From Rhodocyclaceae bacterium (GTDB lineage Bacteria > Pseudomonadota > Gammaproteobacteria > Burkholderiales > Rhodocyclaceae), in NCBI GenBank assembly GCA_028713915.1, contig JAQTNK010000006.1, positions 1 through 64,000 of the forward strand: 64,000 bases of DNA. The letters are read 5' to 3'. Positions 53,286-62,535 of the stretch are shown here, piece by piece. The translations under genes and the position numbers were made by a program. Under the pieces are notes generated by a model, which was given only the letters and a program-made list of their open reading frames with translations, was not told the origin of the DNA and did not search any database. Position 1 is the first letter of the stretch, and every line of letters begins with the position of its first letter.

Positions 53286-54566
53286 ATGGATCACCGTACT
53301 TACGTTCGACGCTCGACGACCGTCTTTCTGGCGGTCGCGATTCCTGCGTCGCTGATTATCCTGTTTGCCAACCACTGGTTCCACCATAACCTCTTGCCGC
53401 TGCTGGGCGTACCCAATCCAGGCGGCGATGCGCTGGGTACGTTCTTGATCTTGACGGTCGCGTTCCTAGCACAGCGGTTGGTGTCGAAGGTGCTTTTCAA
53501 CGATGCCAGCCTTGGCCACCTGACGAACAGCCGTGAGATGAGGAGAGGCAACGATGCTGCGCGCGATGCTGCCCAGGAAGTCGGGGCGGAGTTGAAGCAG
53601 GTTTCATCGTACAACGACGTTGTTCGAGGCCAGCTCAAGACGGTGGCCGAGGAAACGGAAAAAGCCGCCTTCCACATCGTCGAGCGCCTGCAAACCATCG
53701 ATCAGGTCGTCACCCAGCTCAACGCCTTTGTCGACACCACCGCCGGCGAATCCGGCGAAATGCTGGCGGCCTCTGAAGTGCGCATCCTCAAGAACCACGA
53801 CCTGATCACCGCGATGGATCGCTACATCGAGAATCGGTTGGCGGTCAACGACCGCGACCGCGAACGCGTCGCCCAGGTGGTGAAGGAAGCCAACTCGCTC
53901 GGGGATTTGGTCACCCTCATACGAAGCATTTCCAAGCAGACCAACCTGCTTTCGCTCAACGCTGCCATCGAAGCGGCGCGGGCTGGCGATGCCGGTCGCG
54001 GCTTCTCGGTGGTCGCTGATGAAGTGCGCAAACTGTCAGCCTCCACCGAAGACGCGGTGACCAAGATCAGCCAGGGCATTCATGCGGTGGCCAACTCCAT
54101 CGAATCGCAGTTTCAGGACAAGTTGTCGGCAGCAAGCATCGAAGCGGAACGGACCTCGCTGAGGAATTTTTCTTCGCAACTCGACGATCTCGGTCGCAGC
54201 TACCAAGAGGCGACCAGCCACGAGGCAACGGTCCTCGCGCAAGTCAGAGAAAGCAGTCAAGCCTTGTCGAGCATGTTCATGGACGCGCTGGCCAGCGTCC
54301 AGTTCCAGGACGTCACGCGGCAGCAGATCGAGCACGTGATCGATGCTCTCGATCGCCTGGATGGCCACGCCATGCTGCTGTCGAATCGTCTCGATGAACT
54401 CGCGGGACAGGATTTCAAGGTCCAGCCGCTGTCCCAGCATTTGGAGGAAATCTACAAAGGCTATGTGATGTCGTCGCAGCGCGATTCTCACCAGGCTGCG
54501 TTGGGCAGGAAAGCGCCTGAGAGGCAAGGCGGCGTGCGGGCGCCAGCGAAAGTTGAATTGTTTTAA
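53286..54566 (+). CDS. Methyl-accepting chemotaxis protein, short-loop type
   Basis: This 426-aa receptor has two close N-terminal membrane helices (about residues 13-31 and 49-68) with hardly any periplasmic loop, so no external ligand domain. The cytoplasmic signalling hairpin (about 150-330) contains [20 protein letters not shown] and [20 protein letters not shown], the core that binds CheW and CheA. After it comes a helical C-terminal extension with [20 protein letters not shown], seen in a subset of receptors. It probably senses through the membrane or an internal signal. The start MDHRTYV at 53286 has no strong ribosome binding site. It lies ahead of another receptor and a CheW in the same direction. 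Confidence 0.9.
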   Translation: MDHRTYVRRSTTVFLAVAIPASLIILFANHWFHHNLLPLLGVPNPGGDALGTFLILTVAFLAQRLVSKVLFNDASLGHLTNSREMRRGNDAARDAAQEVGAELKQVSSYNDVVRGQLKTVAEETEKAAFHIVERLQTIDQVVTQLNAFVDTTAGESGEMLAASEVRILKNHDLITAMDRYIENRLAVNDRDRERVAQVVKEANSLGDLVTLIRSISKQTNLLSLNAAIEAARAGDAGRGFSVVADEVRKLSASTEDAVTKISQGIHAVANSIESQFQDKLSAASIEAERTSLRNFSSQLDDLGRSYQEATSHEATVLAQVRESSQALSSMFMDALASVQFQDVTRQQIEHVIDALDRLDGHAMLLSNRLDELAGQDFKVQPLSQHLEEIYKGYVMSSQRDSHQAALGRKAPERQGGVRAPAKVELF

Positions 54567-54585
54567 ACAGCGGTTTTAAACAGCG
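54560..54585. repeat. 13-bp tandem duplication at a stop codon
   Basis: GTTTTAAACAGCG occurs twice in succession (54560-54572 and 54573-54585). The first copy contains the TAA stop of the chemoreceptor gene, so the second lies in the intergenic leader of the next receptor. It was most likely made by slippage; each unit contains the palindrome TTTAAA. Confidence 0.85.
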
Positions 54586-54636
54586 CGGACGGCGTGCCGC
54601 GAGCGGGTGGGCGTTTCCTCTTATTGGAGAAGAACG

Positions 54637-56268
54637 ATGTTCAAGAATCTAAAGATCGGCACGCGGCTGGGGTTGGGCTTCGGCTTCGTGCTGGTGTTGC
54701 TGGTCATCATCACCGCGCTCGCCTTTGTGCGCGTCGGCCAGATCAGTCATGAGGTCGAAGACGTTGTCAACGACAAGTTCCCCAAGACCGAATGGGCGAA
54801 CAACGTGAGGAGCGATATCAATATCATCGCCCGATCTCTGCGCAACTCGCTACTGGAAACCAAGCCCGAGGGCATCCGGATGGAATTGGACCGCGTCGGC
54901 GTCGCCAAGAAGTCGATTGCCGAAAACATCGACAAGCTCGAGAAGAGCATCCAATCCGAGGACGGCAAGAAGGTGCTGGCCAAGTTGATCGAAGCGCGCA
55001 AGGTCTTCCTCGAAGACCAGGACAAGTTCCTGGAATTGCAGAAGGCCGGCAAGCGCCCCGAAGCGCTGGACCTGATGCTCACCCGCATGCGCAAGACGCA
55101 AGAAGGCTATATCGACGCGCTGAACGAACTGGTCGAGTTCCAAGGCGGCCTGATGAAAAAAGTCGGTGCCGGAGCTTCCCAGATGGCCAGCCAGACCCAG
55201 ACGCTGGTCATCTCTCTCGGCCTGGCCGCCGTCGTCCTGGCGGCGCTATTCGCCTTCTGGGTCACGCGCAGCATCACCAGACCGCTCAACGAAGTCGTCG
55301 GGGTCGCCGACGCCCTGGCCGAAGGCGACCTGACCGTCAGGATCGCCGTCGATTCCAAGGACGAAACCGGCCAACTGAAGCAGTCGATGAGCAACATGGT
55401 CGGCAAGCTCGCCCACATCATCAGCGAAGTGAACGCCGCCTCCGAAGCCCTCAACAGCGCCGCCGGCCAGGTTTCGCAGACGGCGCAATCGCTGTCGGGA
55501 TCTTCGGCCGAGCAGGCCGCCTCGGTCGAGGAGACGTCCTCCTCGGTTGAACAGATGACCGCCTCGATCACCCAGAACACCGAGAATGCCAAGGTCACCA
55601 ACGCCATGGCCACCAAGTCCGCGCAGGAAGCGACCGAAGGCGGCGAGGCCGTCATGCAAACCGTCGAGGCCATGAAGCAGATCGCCGGCAAGATCGGCAT
55701 CATCGACGATATCGCCTATCAGACCAACCTGCTGGCGCTGAATGCCGCCATCGAGGCCGCGAGAGCCGGCGAACACGGCAAAGGCTTCGCCGTGGTGGCG
55801 GCCGAAGTGCGCAAACTCGCCGAGCGCTCGCAGATCGCGGCGCAAGAGATCGGCGAACTCGCGGGTTCTTCGGTCAAGATGGCCGAGAAGGCCGGCAAGC
55901 TGCTCGACGAGATGGTCCCTTCCATCAAGAAGACTTCCGACCTGGTGCAGGAGATCGCCGCCGCGAGCGAGGAACAGCAGGCCGGGGTTGGCCAGATCAA
56001 CACCGCCATGGGGCAACTCAACCAGGCCACGCAGCAGAACGCCTCCGCCTCGGAGGAACTGGCAGCCACCGCCGAGGAGATGGGCGGCCAGGCTGGGCAG
56101 CTTCAAGAACTCATGGGTTTCTTCAGGATCACCCAGCAAGGGAGCGGATCGAGAACCGTCCGTCCGGCGGCGCGCACGGCCGCCACCCCGGCGACGCGCC
56201 ATTCCGGCGCAGGCCCGACCAAGGCGGCCGCGGCAGCGGACAGCAAGCAGGACTTCGAGCGCTTTTGA
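54637..56268 (+). CDS. Methyl-accepting chemotaxis protein (Tar-like layout)
   Basis: This 543-aa receptor has membrane helices at about residues 9-31 and 193-213, a helical periplasmic domain of the four-helix-bundle type between them, HAMP (about 214-267) and a signalling domain (about 270-510) with [20 protein letters not shown] and [20 protein letters not shown]. Methylation-type glutamate helices are visible ([20 protein letters not shown]). The C-terminus ends DFERF, not the NWETF type pentapeptide. TTGGAGA precedes the ATG at 54637. The next gene is CheW, starting 11 bp after the stop, so receptor and coupling protein are co-expressed. Confidence 0.94.
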   Translation: MFKNLKIGTRLGLGFGFVLVLLVIITALAFVRVGQISHEVEDVVNDKFPKTEWANNVRSDINIIARSLRNSLLETKPEGIRMELDRVGVAKKSIAENIDKLEKSIQSEDGKKVLAKLIEARKVFLEDQDKFLELQKAGKRPEALDLMLTRMRKTQEGYIDALNELVEFQGGLMKKVGAGASQMASQTQTLVISLGLAAVVLAALFAFWVTRSITRPLNEVVGVADALAEGDLTVRIAVDSKDETGQLKQSMSNMVGKLAHIISEVNAASEALNSAAGQVSQTAQSLSGSSAEQAASVEETSSSVEQMTASITQNTENAKVTNAMATKSAQEATEGGEAVMQTVEAMKQIAGKIGIIDDIAYQTNLLALNAAIEAARAGEHGKGFAVVAAEVRKLAERSQIAAQEIGELAGSSVKMAEKAGKLLDEMVPSIKKTSDLVQEIAAASEEQQAGVGQINTAMGQLNQATQQNASASEELAATAEEMGGQAGQLQELMGFFRITQQGSGSRTVRPAARTAATPATRHSGAGPTKAAAAADSKQDFERF

Positions 56269-56279
56269 AGGAAGACCAC

Positions 56280-56864
56280 ATGACAGACCCGATCCAAGCC
56301 CCCGGCGGGCACCCGGCGTTAGATGCGACGGGCGGCGAAACTCACCAATACCTGACCTTCACGCTCAGCGGCGAGATGTTTGCCGTTGGCATCCTCAACG
56401 TCAAGGAGATCATCGAATACGGCACGCTCACCGAAATTCCGATGATGCCGCCCTTTATCCGCGGGGTCATCAACCTGCGCGGGCGGGTGGTCCCGGTAAT
56501 CGACCTTTCCGCCCGCTTCGGCGGCCGGCAAAGCGAGATCGGCAAACGGACTTGCATCGTCATCGTTGAACTGGCAGCGGGCGAGCAACGCGAGCTGGGC
56601 ATCATCGTCGACGCGGTGTCCGAGGTCCTCGAGATTCCGCGAAACGAGATCGAGCCGCCGCCTTCCTTCGGCGCCAAGATTCGCGCCGATTTCATCGCCG
56701 GCATGGGCAAGGTCAATGGCAAGTTCGTCATCATCCTCAAGATCGACCGTGCGCTTTCGTCCGACGACCTTGCCGCCTTGACCACCCTCGACGCCGGTGT
56801 GTCGCCGGCCCTCGGTTATGTCTCGCCGCCGGCCATCGAGGCGGGTGGCGTTACCGCGGTTTGA
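56280..56864 (+). CDS. cheW: Chemotaxis coupling protein CheW
   Basis: This 194-aa protein has one CheW domain (about residues 20-165). QYLTFTLSGEMFAVGILNVK and RGVINLRGRVVPVIDLSARF are the two classic blocks, followed by LGIIVDAVSEVLEIP. It has no receiver or kinase domain and links receptors to CheA. The extra tail of about 30 residues is rich in Ala, Pro and Val. GAAGGAAG lies before the ATG at 56280. It follows the receptor gene closely; no cheA is in the window. Confidence 0.94.
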   Translation: MTDPIQAPGGHPALDATGGETHQYLTFTLSGEMFAVGILNVKEIIEYGTLTEIPMMPPFIRGVINLRGRVVPVIDLSARFGGRQSEIGKRTCIVIVELAAGEQRELGIIVDAVSEVLEIPRNEIEPPPSFGAKIRADFIAGMGKVNGKFVIILKIDRALSSDDLAALTTLDAGVSPALGYVSPPAIEAGGVTAV

Positions 56865-56933
56865 GAGAGGCAGCGGAGTCGCCAGTCGGAAGAATTCGTC
56901 TTAATCAAATGGAATAAATGGCGGCCTGACGTG

Positions 56934-58511
56934 TCAGGTCTTGAAGGTCGCGACTTCGGCCTGCAATTCCCCGGCGAGGCTTCCCAGTTGCCGCGACGAA
57001 TCCGCGAGTTCGACCGCTGCCGCACGCCGTCGGTCCGTGCTCTGCGCAATCCCTTCGACATTCTTGGCGATCTCGGCGCCGGATGCGCGTTGCTCGCGCA
57101 GGGCCCTGGAGATGTCGCTGATGGCGTTCACGACGCTGGCCGAACTCTCGCTGATCTGCCGCATGGCGCTGCCCGCCCGCTCGATTTCGCCGACGCCGTT
57201 GCGAACGAGTTCGCTGCCCTGGCGCATGATGTTCGTGGCCTCGGCGGTACTGGCCTGTACGGAGGTCACCATGTTGCTGATTTCCGACGCCGAAGTGGTG
57301 GTCCGCTCGGCGAGCTTCCTGACTTCGTCGGCTACCACGGCGAATCCGCGACCTTGCTCGCCCGCGCGCGCTGCCTCGATGGCGGCGTTGAGCGCCAGCA
57401 GGTTCGTTTGGTCGGCCACCTCCTTGATGACATTGGTGATGGTGCTGATGTTCTTCGCCTGCTCATCCAGGGTTTGCATGCGCGAGACCCCGTCCGTCAC
57501 GATCGACTCGATGCGCTTGATTTCCGCAATCGCACTGTCGGTCTGGGCAACGCCTTCGCGGGACAGATCTCCGGACAAAGACGCCTTCTTCTCGGCCTCG
57601 GTGGCGCTGTCGGACACCTGATCGATGCTCACGGACAGCTGCTCGATCGACGCCGCAACCGACGATGCGGCATCGCTTTGCGTATGCGCCCCCTGCATCG
57701 CATTGGCAGACGTCGTCGAGAGCTGCAGGGCGGCACTGGCCAGTTGGTTCGACCGGTCCCGCGTGCGGTGGACGATTCCCTGCAAGGCGTCTACGAATCG
57801 ATTGACGCCGTCGGCGATCTCGTCGATCTCGTCCGCGCCGTGGGTCGTCAGACGCCGCGTCAGGTCGCCACCTTGGAGGCTGCGGAGTTGGTCGCCGATC
57901 GTCTTCAGCTTGGATTGCAGCGAAGCTGACAGGAAGAAGACGGCCCCGACGTTGATGGTCATCACCACAACCAGCAGCGCCACGATCGTCCAGAACGTCC
58001 GGGTAGAAGCGCTTTCAGCATCGGCCTTGGAGCGTTCCGCATCCGCCTGCCGGGCCGCCACGAAGTTTTCCAGTGCTGCCTGGAACGGCTTGAAGCTTTT
58101 GCTGTAGAGCGGAACGAGCCGATCGTTGGCAGCCTTGACATCCTTCATCGCCAGCGCGATCAAGTCTTGCGATTCACTGTCGTAGGATGCCCATTGGGCA
58201 AGGATGGCTTCCAGTTGGTTGCCTGGGTCGTCGTGCTGCATGGCGGCTCGCGCCGCCTTGCCGTGGGCGGCGATGTTCTTCTCGGCGGCACCGAAGACAT
58301 CCTTCGTTTCCTGCAGCGTCGGGTCGAGCATGATGGTCGACAGGGCGCTTGCCTTGATCTCGATCAGATCAGCCACATACGTTTCGCGCCGGTGCGCCGA
58401 ATTCTCCTTGTCATCGACGGATCGCATGCCGGTGGTGGTGAGGATGAGGATGAGCCCCAGACCCATGGCGGTTATGACGCTGAGAATGCGGAGTCTTGAG
58501 CGAAGAGTCAT
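56934..58511 (-). CDS. Methyl-accepting chemotaxis protein (4HB-type sensor)
   Basis: This 525-aa receptor has helices at about residues 13-33 and 175-197, a periplasmic helical bundle sensor between them, a HAMP region (about 198-250) and a signalling domain with [20 protein letters not shown] and [20 protein letters not shown]. Two stretches near the end are unusual: [18 protein letters not shown] where receptors usually have a polar N-rich helix. The C-terminus has no pentapeptide. TGGAGA precedes the ATG at 58511. It is convergent with the cheW gene, 69 bp apart, with a short palindrome (CCTGAC-GT-GTCAGG) between. Confidence 0.93.
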   Translation of the reverse strand: MTLRSRLRILSVITAMGLGLILILTTTGMRSVDDKENSAHRRETYVADLIEIKASALSTIMLDPTLQETKDVFGAAEKNIAAHGKAARAAMQHDDPGNQLEAILAQWASYDSESQDLIALAMKDVKAANDRLVPLYSKSFKPFQAALENFVAARQADAERSKADAESASTRTFWTIVALLVVVMTINVGAVFFLSASLQSKLKTIGDQLRSLQGGDLTRRLTTHGADEIDEIADGVNRFVDALQGIVHRTRDRSNQLASAALQLSTTSANAMQGAHTQSDAASSVAASIEQLSVSIDQVSDSATEAEKKASLSGDLSREGVAQTDSAIAEIKRIESIVTDGVSRMQTLDEQAKNISTITNVIKEVADQTNLLALNAAIEAARAGEQGRGFAVVADEVRKLAERTTTSASEISNMVTSVQASTAEATNIMRQGSELVRNGVGEIERAGSAMRQISESSASVVNAISDISRALREQRASGAEIAKNVEGIAQSTDRRRAAAVELADSSRQLGSLAGELQAEVATFKT

Positions 58512-58771
58512 GGAATGTCTCCAGATGAGCAAGCGCGAAGGTCAGGAGGCGTGTGACGGCGGTGACTGGCCGCCGTCCGATCCGTGGGCGCGGGGGGCCG
58601 ATTATGCGGGGGTTTGGAGTGTTGCGTGGATGAATTGATCTTGACGGCGCCGTTGCCAAATTATTTCAGTTGACGCGCCGTCCGATGCCGCCAGCGAGCG
58701 GCGCTGCACTGCCGGCCGCTGGCGGGAACCTGGCGCAGATCCCTAGTCGCCGAGCCGCTAATGCCGTGAAC

Positions 58772-59152
58772 TTATTTAGGATCCGTGGTGGCGCGCGCCA
58801 GGTTCTGATCGCATTGCCGCAAGCGCTGAGCCATGACCTTCATGACCTCGATGGCGAATCGGGGAGACTCGTCGACCAGAAACTGGAATCGCTTCTGATC
58901 GATGATGGTGAATGTGCAGACCGTGTTGGCAGAAACCGTCGTGGATCGCGGCGAGCCGTCGACGACCGCCATTTCGCCCAAGATTGCCCCGGGCCCGACA
59001 TTCTCGAGGACCAGCTTGCCGATGCGTACGGTGGCCTCGCCGGTGATCAGCACGTACATGACGTCGCCAGCGTCCCCCTCGTGGAACAACTCCTGGCCGG
59101 CGTCGACCTTGATCATCTTGGGGTCGTTGCGAAACAGATCAAAAAAGAGCAT
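58772..59152 (-). CDS. Single-domain cyclic-nucleotide-binding protein
   Basis: This 126-aa protein consists of one cNMP-binding (CRP/FNR-like) barrel: DAGQELFHEGDAGDVMYVLI, GPGAILGEMAVVDGSPRSTT (phosphate-binding loop with Glu, Arg and Ser) and the C helix VMKVMAQRLRQCD. No DNA-binding domain follows. It should bind cAMP or a similar nucleotide and act on a partner, in the style of small regulatory subunits. GAGGTG precedes the ATG at 59152. The frame extends to 59263 but without support. Nothing adjacent suggests a partner. Confidence 0.88.
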   Translation of the reverse strand: MLFFDLFRNDPKMIKVDAGQELFHEGDAGDVMYVLITGEATVRIGKLVLENVGPGAILGEMAVVDGSPRSTTVSANTVCTFTIIDQKRFQFLVDESPRFAIEVMKVMAQRLRQCDQNLARATTDPK

Positions 59153-59321
59153 TTGACACCTCGGCGCTGGATTGGCGAAGAGTCTACATGAATGTCGCGC
59201 TCCGATTGTTACAGCGGCCGGCGCCTGACGCCAATGCCGCGGAAAGCCGTCGTCGCTGCCCAAAATTTCAGCGCTGGCCGTGATCGCTCGCCGTTGCGTG
59301 GACGGCGCGTCTGTTCCCCCG

Positions 59322-59348
59322 GTTTATCCACAGTATTTGTGGATAAAC
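59322..59348. promoter_or_regulatory. Inverted pair of perfect DnaA boxes
   Basis: TTATCCACA (59324-59332) and its complement TGTGGATAA (59338-59346) face each other five bases apart, within 11-bp perfect arms (GTTTATCCACA and TGTGGATAAAC). Each 9-mer is a perfect consensus DnaA box. The pair lies in the intergenic region before the SixA gene. A transcript would also form a stable hairpin. It could titrate DnaA or regulate sixA; I see no origin genes here. Confidence 0.8.
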
Positions 59349-59438
59349 AATTTATACGAATGGAGACGACGTCGGCAATTGCTGTAACGAGAACGTCATC
59401 GGAAGCCATTAGCCTGCAACACTCATGTCTCGAAATCG

Positions 59439-59987
59439 ATGGAGTCACTCTTGGACCTGATCCTCTGGCGCCATGCCGAGGCGGAGGAGGCCGTCGGGGG
59501 AGTGGCGGACACGAAGCGTCGGCTCACGGCCCGCGGTGAAGGACAAGCGCGCCTGATGGCGTGCTGGCTGCTCGAGCGCACGACAAAGAAGCTGCGCATC
59601 CTGGTCAGCCCGGCGCAACGCACCCAGATGACTGCCCACGCCCTCGGGCTACCCTTTGAAGTGCAGCCGAAGGTCGGCATCGGCGCAGATGCCGCGGAAT
59701 TGCTTGCCGCCGCTCACTGGCCGAACCACGACGAATCCGTCCTTGTCGTCGGGCACAAGCACACGCTGGGGCGTGCCGCCGCGCTGTTGATTTGTGGCAG
59801 GGAAGTCGATTGGAAAGTAAAGAAGGGGGCGCTGTGGTGGTTCTCCAGTCGCGCCGGCGAACCTGACGCGCGGCCGTTGCTGCGGGCGGTGATCGATCCC
59901 GGTTTCCTCGGCGGACGGGTTGCAGCCTCACGGCTTTCGTCACCAGAATCGGATTGGGCGCCGGAAGCCTGGCGGGATGCGGCGTAA
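59439..59987 (+). CDS. SixA-type phosphohistidine phosphatase
   Basis: This 182-aa protein is a histidine-phosphatase-superfamily member: WRHAEAE at residues 10-16 provides the catalytic His, VSPAQRTQMTAHAL holds the second arginine, and VLVVGHKHTLGRAA holds the second catalytic His. This matches SixA, which removes phosphate from histidine-phosphorelay (HPt) proteins and NPr. The C-terminal 45 residues are extra compared with E. coli SixA (161 aa). No good ribosome binding site is seen before ATG 59439. The inverted DnaA-box pair lies upstream. Confidence 0.88.
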   Translation: MESLLDLILWRHAEAEEAVGGVADTKRRLTARGEGQARLMACWLLERTTKKLRILVSPAQRTQMTAHALGLPFEVQPKVGIGADAAELLAAAHWPNHDESVLVVGHKHTLGRAAALLICGREVDWKVKKGALWWFSSRAGEPDARPLLRAVIDPGFLGGRVAASRLSSPESDWAPEAWRDAA

Positions 59988-60087
59988 ATGTCGCCCCGGC
60001 GCAGCCCGCCATCGTTTGCTCTGCGGCAAGCCATCGTCGGCTGGCAGCTAGTTCGTACGAACCGCCCAGCCGGCCCGACTGCCTGGG

Positions 60088-60570
60088 CTACTTCTTGCCT
60101 TTCGGCGGGCGCCCGGTCTTGATGACGGTCAGCGCCTTGAGCGAGGCCATGATGGCGCTGTCGGACTTGGCCGCCAGACTGATCACGGCTGCGCGAAGAA
60201 CCTCACTCTTCTTGGCGGCGACGCCTTTCGCAATGCAGCGCTTCTTCACCGCCGCCAGCAACGCATACTCGGGTTCCGGCATCGTGAAGCTGTCTCGAAC
60301 CAGCTTGGCCTTCTTCGGCTTGACGCTTTTGTCGGCTTGAATCTTCTTCTCGGACTTCCGCGCCGGCGCCGCAGCGGCGCTGGCGGCCGTGGCGGGCGCC
60401 TTGGCTACGGGCGCAGCGACCCGTCTTGCCGGCGTCTTGGCGGCTGTTTTCGCGGTCTGCTTGCCGCGGGCTTTCGCCGCGCCAGTCGCTGCCTTCGCTT
60501 CGGTTGGCGGTGCCTCGGCCGTTGTCAAGACGACTGCGGGTTCGGTGGATGGAGCCTGATGGGTAGCCAT
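60088..60570 (-). CDS. Histone-H1-like/ribbon-helix-helix protein
   Basis: This protein of about 160 aa has a long disordered, lysine/alanine-rich N-terminal part (about residues 1-95, KTAAKTPARRVAAPVAKAP type) resembling eukaryotic H1 tails and bacterial AlgP, then a short folded C-terminal part (about 95-160) with EYALLAAVKKRCIAKGVAAK and SEVLRAAVISLAAKSDSAIM, which look like the helices of a small DNA-binding domain. It ends GRPPKGKK, an AT-hook-like core. It may be a nucleoid-associated protein. The role is inferred from composition. ATG 60570 has a CGGGA leader; it may extend to 60597. Confidence 0.7.
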   Translation of the reverse strand: MATHQAPSTEPAVVLTTAEAPPTEAKAATGAAKARGKQTAKTAAKTPARRVAAPVAKAPATAASAAAAPARKSEKKIQADKSVKPKKAKLVRDSFTMPEPEYALLAAVKKRCIAKGVAAKKSEVLRAAVISLAAKSDSAIMASLKALTVIKTGRPPKGKK

Positions 60571-60772
60571 GATGTGTCCCGGTTGAAAACGCATAAACAG
60601 TATAAACGATTTGTGGGAACGCACGCGAAGCCGTCGATGCCATGAGCGCAAGACGGGGAGGCGCGGCGCCGATGCGCTCGCTGGTCCGCGCCGGTTCGCT
60701 ACTGGAACGCGGGATGGGGCCGCCACGACCGAGTCGATTTTGCGTGATTGCCAATGGCATATCGCGGCGGAC

Positions 60773-60801
60773 AAAAAAAGGGCTGCATCGCTGCAACCCC
60801 T
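60773..60801 (-). terminator. Intrinsic terminator of the tRNA transcript
   Basis: On the minus strand GGGTTGCA pairs with TGCAGCCC (one G-U pair) around a short loop, followed by seven T residues (60779-60773 on the minus strand). It lies 10 nt after the 3' end of the tRNA and should end its transcript. Confidence 0.85.
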
Positions 60802-60810
60802 TTGATTTCT

Positions 60811-60887
60811 TGGCGCGCCCGGAGAGATTCGAACTCCCTACCCCTTGGTTCGTAGCCAAGTACTCTATCCAGATGAGCTACGGGCGC
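60811..60887 (-). tRNA. tRNA-Arg(ACG)
   Basis: This 77-nt tRNA has an encoded CCA. The acceptor stem is GCGCCCG/CGGGCGC, the anticodon arm is CTTGG-CTACGAA-CCAAG with anticodon ACG, and the T-arm is GGGAG-TTCGAAT-CTCTC. A terminator follows. It lies about 110 bp downstream of a strong promoter and a decayed tRNA-like sequence. Confidence 0.97.
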
Positions 60888-60952
60888 GCGGTGACCTTCA
60901 ATGACACAAATGCACAACCATGATACAGCATGTCTTGCAGCGCCAGACTGCG

Positions 60953-60997
60953 ACTCGGTTTCCCGAACCGTTTCCCGAACCGTTTCCCGAACCGAGT
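60953..60997. repeat. Triple 12-bp repeat inside an 8-bp inverted repeat
   Basis: GTTTCCCGAACC occurs three times in tandem (60958-60969, 60970-60981 and 60982-60993). The block is closed by ACTCGGTT (60953-60960) and AACCGAGT (60990-60997), a perfect inverted repeat. It sits where the T-arm of the decayed tRNA should be. Confidence 0.93.
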
Positions 60998-61042
60998 GCC
61001 TGATTCGTAGTCAGTCACTCTAACGAGGCGACCTGCGGGCGC
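60998..61042 (-). pseudogene. Decayed 5' half of a tRNA-Arg(ACG)
   Basis: Reading leftward from 61042 the sequence gives GCGCCCG (the same 5' acceptor strand as the intact tRNA), a D-arm-like region, and CTGA-CTACGAA-TCAG, an anticodon arm with ACG. After that the variable region, T-arm and 3' acceptor strand are missing and the triple 12-bp repeat takes their place. It looks like the first gene of a tandem tRNA-Arg pair that has decayed. Confidence 0.78.
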
Positions 61043-61055
61043 TTTAGAGGGGCGC

Positions 61056-61061
61056 ATTATA
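61056..61061 (-). promoter_or_regulatory. Consensus -10 box of the tRNA promoter
   Basis: On the minus strand TATAAT preceded by TGTG (extended -10 type) lies 14 nt before the 5' end of the decayed tRNA. It should drive both it and tRNA-Arg. The overlapping TTATACACA (61057-61065, + strand) fits the DnaA-box consensus. A clear -35 is not seen. Confidence 0.7.
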
Positions 61062-61117
61062 CACAGGCCGCCGGAAAAATCGAGAGGTGCTTCGGCAAAT
61101 TTCTTCGCCTGCCGCAG

Positions 61118-62380
61118 TCAGGGTCTGAGGTCGTCGAGTTCGGCCAAGGAATCGAAATCGCGCTGGTTCGCTTCATGGAATTTCTTGATCAGATGCATCG
61201 CGCCGGCGACGCTCAGGCCGAAAATGGCGATGATCCAGTAGACCGACAGATTGGCCCGGATCAGCGCCGAATATGCGCCAGTCATTATCAGGATGGAAAG
61301 ATTCTCGTTGAAGTTCTGCACGGCGATGGAATGGCCGGCGCCCATCAGGATGTGGCCGCGATGCTGGAGCAAGGCGTTCATGGGAACGACGAAAAAGCCG
61401 GAGAAGATGCCGATGAGGACCAGCAGCGGCAGGGCGAGGCGCATGTCGCGCACGAAGACCATGATGATGACGCCGACGCCCATGGCGATGCCGAGCGGCA
61501 GCACGCGCACCGAGCCGCGCATCGACACCAGCTTGGCGGCGAGCATGGCGCCGATGGCGACGCCGATGGCGACCACTCCCTGGAGCATGCTGGCCTTGGA
61601 AAGGTCGAGGTTCAGCGCCGCCTTGGCCCACTCGATGACGATGAATTGCAGCGTGGCGCCGGCGCCCCAGAACAGCGTGGTGACGGCGAGCGAGATCTGC
61701 CCCAGCTTGTCGCGCCAGAGCAGCGCCAGGCAGTGGTTGAATTCGTGCAGCAGATAGATGGGATTCTTCTTCAGCGGCTTGTGATCGACGCCGGTGTTGG
61801 GCACGTAGAGATTGAATATGGCCGCGATCAGGTAAAGCAGGCCGATCACCGTCAGGTTCATTTGCGGCACGGTCTCGATGCCGGTGTCGATGAGCGGAAA
61901 GTCGAAAGAGAGCAGGGTGTGCGCGAGATCGGGGCGGATGATGGCGCCGCCGAGGACGACGCCCAGAATGATGGCCGCCACCGTCAGGCCTTCGATCCAG
62001 CCGTTGGCGACCACCAGCAGCCGGTGCGGCAGGTATTCGGTAAGGATGCCGTACTTGGCCGGCGAGTAGGCGGCGGCGCCCAGGCCGACGACCGCGTAGG
62101 CGAACAGCGGATGCACGTTGAAGAACATCAGCGCACAGCCGACGATCTTGACGGCGTTGGCGACGAACATCACGCGCCCCTTCGGCATGGAGTCGGCGAA
62201 GGGGCCGACGAAGGCGGCAAGGGCGACGTAGGAAACGGTGAAGAAGGTCTTGAGGAGCGGTTCGTAAGCCGTGGGCGCGTGCATGTCGCGCAGGATGGCG
62301 ATTGCCGCGATCAGCAAAGTGCTGTCGGCAAGCGCAGAAAAGAACTGCGCCGCCATGATGATGTAGAAGCCAAGGGACAT
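61118..62380 (-). CDS. lplT: Lysophospholipid transporter LplT
   Basis: This 420-aa major-facilitator protein has twelve membrane helices: MAAQFFSALADSTLLIAAIA at the start, SYVALAAFVGPFADSMPKGR (the MFS loop), and NALLQHRGHILMGAGHSIAV in the second half, which are LplT landmarks. It flips lysophospholipids (mainly lyso-phosphatidylethanolamine) from the outer to the inner leaflet for re-acylation. In enterobacteria it is joined to aas; here no acyltransferase gene is in view, but alr follows beyond a LysR gene, an order I believe is common in betaproteobacteria. Confidence 0.93.
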   Translation of the reverse strand: MSLGFYIIMAAQFFSALADSTLLIAAIAILRDMHAPTAYEPLLKTFFTVSYVALAAFVGPFADSMPKGRVMFVANAVKIVGCALMFFNVHPLFAYAVVGLGAAAYSPAKYGILTEYLPHRLLVVANGWIEGLTVAAIILGVVLGGAIIRPDLAHTLLSFDFPLIDTGIETVPQMNLTVIGLLYLIAAIFNLYVPNTGVDHKPLKKNPIYLLHEFNHCLALLWRDKLGQISLAVTTLFWGAGATLQFIVIEWAKAALNLDLSKASMLQGVVAIGVAIGAMLAAKLVSMRGSVRVLPLGIAMGVGVIIMVFVRDMRLALPLLVLIGIFSGFFVVPMNALLQHRGHILMGAGHSIAVQNFNENLSILIMTGAYSALIRANLSVYWIIAIFGLSVAGAMHLIKKFHEANQRDFDSLAELDDLRP

Positions 62381-62462
62381 GGGCGGAAGGGTTATACCAT
62401 GAAAGCCGGGGGACCTTTTGACGCGTCGCCGCGAAGGCCTGGTTATGCCGGACCGCCTCCAT

Positions 62463-62511
62463 TATCAGGCTATCTTATGCGGCAGATTTGTGATTGAATA
62501 TCAGGCATAAG
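62463..62511. promoter_or_regulatory. Repeated and inverted elements in the lplT-lysR divergent region
   Basis: TATCAGGC occurs twice (62463-62470 and 62499-62506), 36 bp apart, and CTTATGC (62474-62480) and GCATAAG (62505-62511) form a perfect 7-bp inverted repeat. Both are just upstream of the lysR gene and probably make up the operator of the LysR protein, which often controls its own divergent region. Exact box not defined. Confidence 0.5.
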
Positions 62512-62535
62512 AAATAGCGCACGAGGGGAATTATC

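Noticed and set aside
62473-62511. The lysR upstream region as another copy of the MarR-type site
   Set aside because: It shares TATCA-type bases but not the TATATCA-N5-TGATATA arms.
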